Shown in pieces: positions 41,093 to 41,783 of a stretch of DNA of 41,783 bases. The stretch spans positions 1 through 41,783 of the forward strand of contig NZ_LJRO01000428.1 in NCBI RefSeq assembly GCF_001401155.1. The letters are read 5' to 3'. The notes under the pieces were generated by a model that ran no database searches, was not told the DNA's origin, and was given only the letters and a program-made list of their open reading frames with translations. The stretch's first letter is position 1; every line of letters starts with the position of its first letter. The stretch comes from Pseudomonas tremae (GTDB lineage: Bacteria; Pseudomonadota; Gammaproteobacteria; Pseudomonadales; Pseudomonadaceae). Made by a program: the position numbers and the translations under genes.

Positions 41093-41783
41093 TCAGCGCT
41101 GTGCTGCGGCCAGTACTCGTTTTATTTCCTGGAGTCTAAAGCCGTCGATGGACGCGCTGAATTGGGTGCTTGACGGTGTACCATCGTCGAGCAAAACACT
41201 GCGTGTCATGCGAAATGCCTGGTTGCGTTGAATCAGGTTTTCAGCCTCTCTGTGGTTTTCGCTGTTGACTCTCCCGGCTATGCGTCCGTCCGGCCGCTTC
41301 ATTAGCTCTCTCGCCTGCGTCAGCGAAGCGCCATGCTTATAAAAATCCACTGGCAGAAAATCCGCACCGAATGCCGCATGAGTGTCCCCGTTCATCAATG
41401 GGTATGGGCTGTTTTGTTCGAGTGCGCCGAGGGTGGTCTTGGTTCTGGACTCGTCTTCGGTTGGTAATGCGCCACGCTGAAGACCTTGATGAATGTCATC
41501 AAATTGATTTGCATTTTTATAGGCTTTGATTGCGTAATTCAGGGCGTACATAACGCAGTCGTCTTTCGTTTTTTGCGCCTGCGTTTCAAGAATGGCGACG
41601 TGCGAGAGTGGTACACCACTCTTTCTCAAATCCTCAAGGGTCAGGTTGTGCTGTCGAAGCTGTTGAAACTCTGAACCGACTATGACGGCTGGCTCAGTAA
41701 TTATAATGGTTGGAACTCTACCCTGATGCAGGCGGACATCAGCCATTACGTGATGCCTGACTATCTGTCCGGTTCCAGGACTG
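41093..41783 (-). CDS. YopJ/HopZ-family acetyltransferase effector, 5' end outside window
   Basis: The minus strand is open from the right edge to the stop at 41093 (229 residues visible); the ATG at 41746 is internal. It matches the C55 (YopJ) family: the catalytic His is in RHHVMADVR (codon 41752-41750), Glu in TEPAV (41695-41693) and Cys in KTKDDCVMYALNYAIKAY (41557-41555). The His-Glu distance of 19 equals YopJ H109-E128, and Glu-Cys is 46 against 44. The late motif FLPVDFYKH and NSENHREAENLI are also family traits. Such effectors acetylate host kinases or defence proteins after type III delivery. The subfamily (HopZ, AvrBsT or XopJ-like) is undecided. Its promoter, and so any hrp box, is beyond the edge. 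Confidence 0.9.
   Translation of the reverse strand, partial: SPGTGQIVRHHVMADVRLHQGRVPTIIITEPAVIVGSEFQQLRQHNLTLEDLRKSGVPLSHVAILETQAQKTKDDCVMYALNYAIKAYKNANQFDDIHQGLQRGALPTEDESRTKTTLGALEQNSPYPLMNGDTHAAFGADFLPVDFYKHGASLTQARELMKRPDGRIAGRVNSENHREAENLIQRNQAFRMTRSVLLDDGTPSSTQFSASIDGFRLQEIKRVLAAAQR

Noticed and set aside
1..41783. CRISPR arrays, rRNA genes, insertion sequences
   Set aside because: No regular repeat-spacer series, no rRNA sequence and no transposase-like frame or IS-type terminal repeats were seen.

Overview
The window is a Pseudomonas syringae-complex chromosome segment. It holds almost the whole tripartite Hrp pathogenicity island, which encodes the plant-infecting type III secretion system (T3SS), plus the conserved chromosomal flank. 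I recognise the genes by family motifs and by gene order remembered from P. syringae; no database search was possible. HrpZ looks more like the glycine-rich DC3000/tomato type than the shorter pv. syringae type, but I cannot assign a phylogroup or pathovar.

Layout. (1) 1-4168, conserved effector side: the first 793 codons of avrE (minus strand, running off the left edge) diverge from hrpH, a lytic transglycosylase; each has its own hrp box. (2) 4169-5227 is an AT-rich, gene-free leader of about 1 kb before the activator genes. (3) 5228-7123: hrpR-hrpS, sigma-54 enhancer-binding proteins. (4) 7141-14532: two hrp-box operons, hrpA-hrpZ-hrpB-hrcJ-hrpD-hrpE and hrpF-hrpG-hrcC-hrpT-hrpV. (5) 14909-25405, minus strand: one tightly overlapped operon, hrpJ-hrcV-hrpQ-hrcN-hrpO-hrpP-hrcQa-hrcQb-hrcR-hrcS-hrcT-hrcU. 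(6) 25598-28635: hrpL with a sigma-54 promoter and a consensus-like IHF site, then hrpK with its own hrp box.

(7) 28636-32073 is the exchangeable effector locus between hrpK and tRNA-Leu. Here it has no recognisable type III effector. It carries a phage-like remnant, an orphan D12-class DNA adenine methyltransferase, a lytic-transglycosylase-like protein overlapping by one base a small membrane protein, and a convergent orphan hcp, a type VI secretion (T6SS) tube protein. This looks like an antibacterial T6SS cargo module sitting in the slot normally used for plant effectors, and it is the most unusual content of the window.

(8) 32074-40998 is ordinary core genome: tRNA-Leu(CAA), queA, tgt, yajC, secD, secF, a glycine-zipper protein, suhB, trmJ, cysE. 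(9) 41093-41783: downstream of cysE lies the 3' part of a YopJ/HopZ-family acetyltransferase with an intact His-Glu-Cys triad, cut by the right edge. Type III effector content therefore reappears about 9 kb beyond the tRNA-Leu border.

How it works together: HrpR and HrpS with sigma-54 turn on hrpL; HrpL, an ECF sigma factor, reads the hrp boxes of avrE, hrpH, hrpA, hrpF, hrpJ and hrpK; HrpV, countered by HrpG, restrains HrpS. The hrc/hrp products build the basal body, export gate, ATPase complex and HrpA pilus, and HrpZ, HrpK and HrpH help delivery across plant wall and membrane. Several starts were set by the distance from the hrp box or by ribosome binding sites rather than by the longest open frame.
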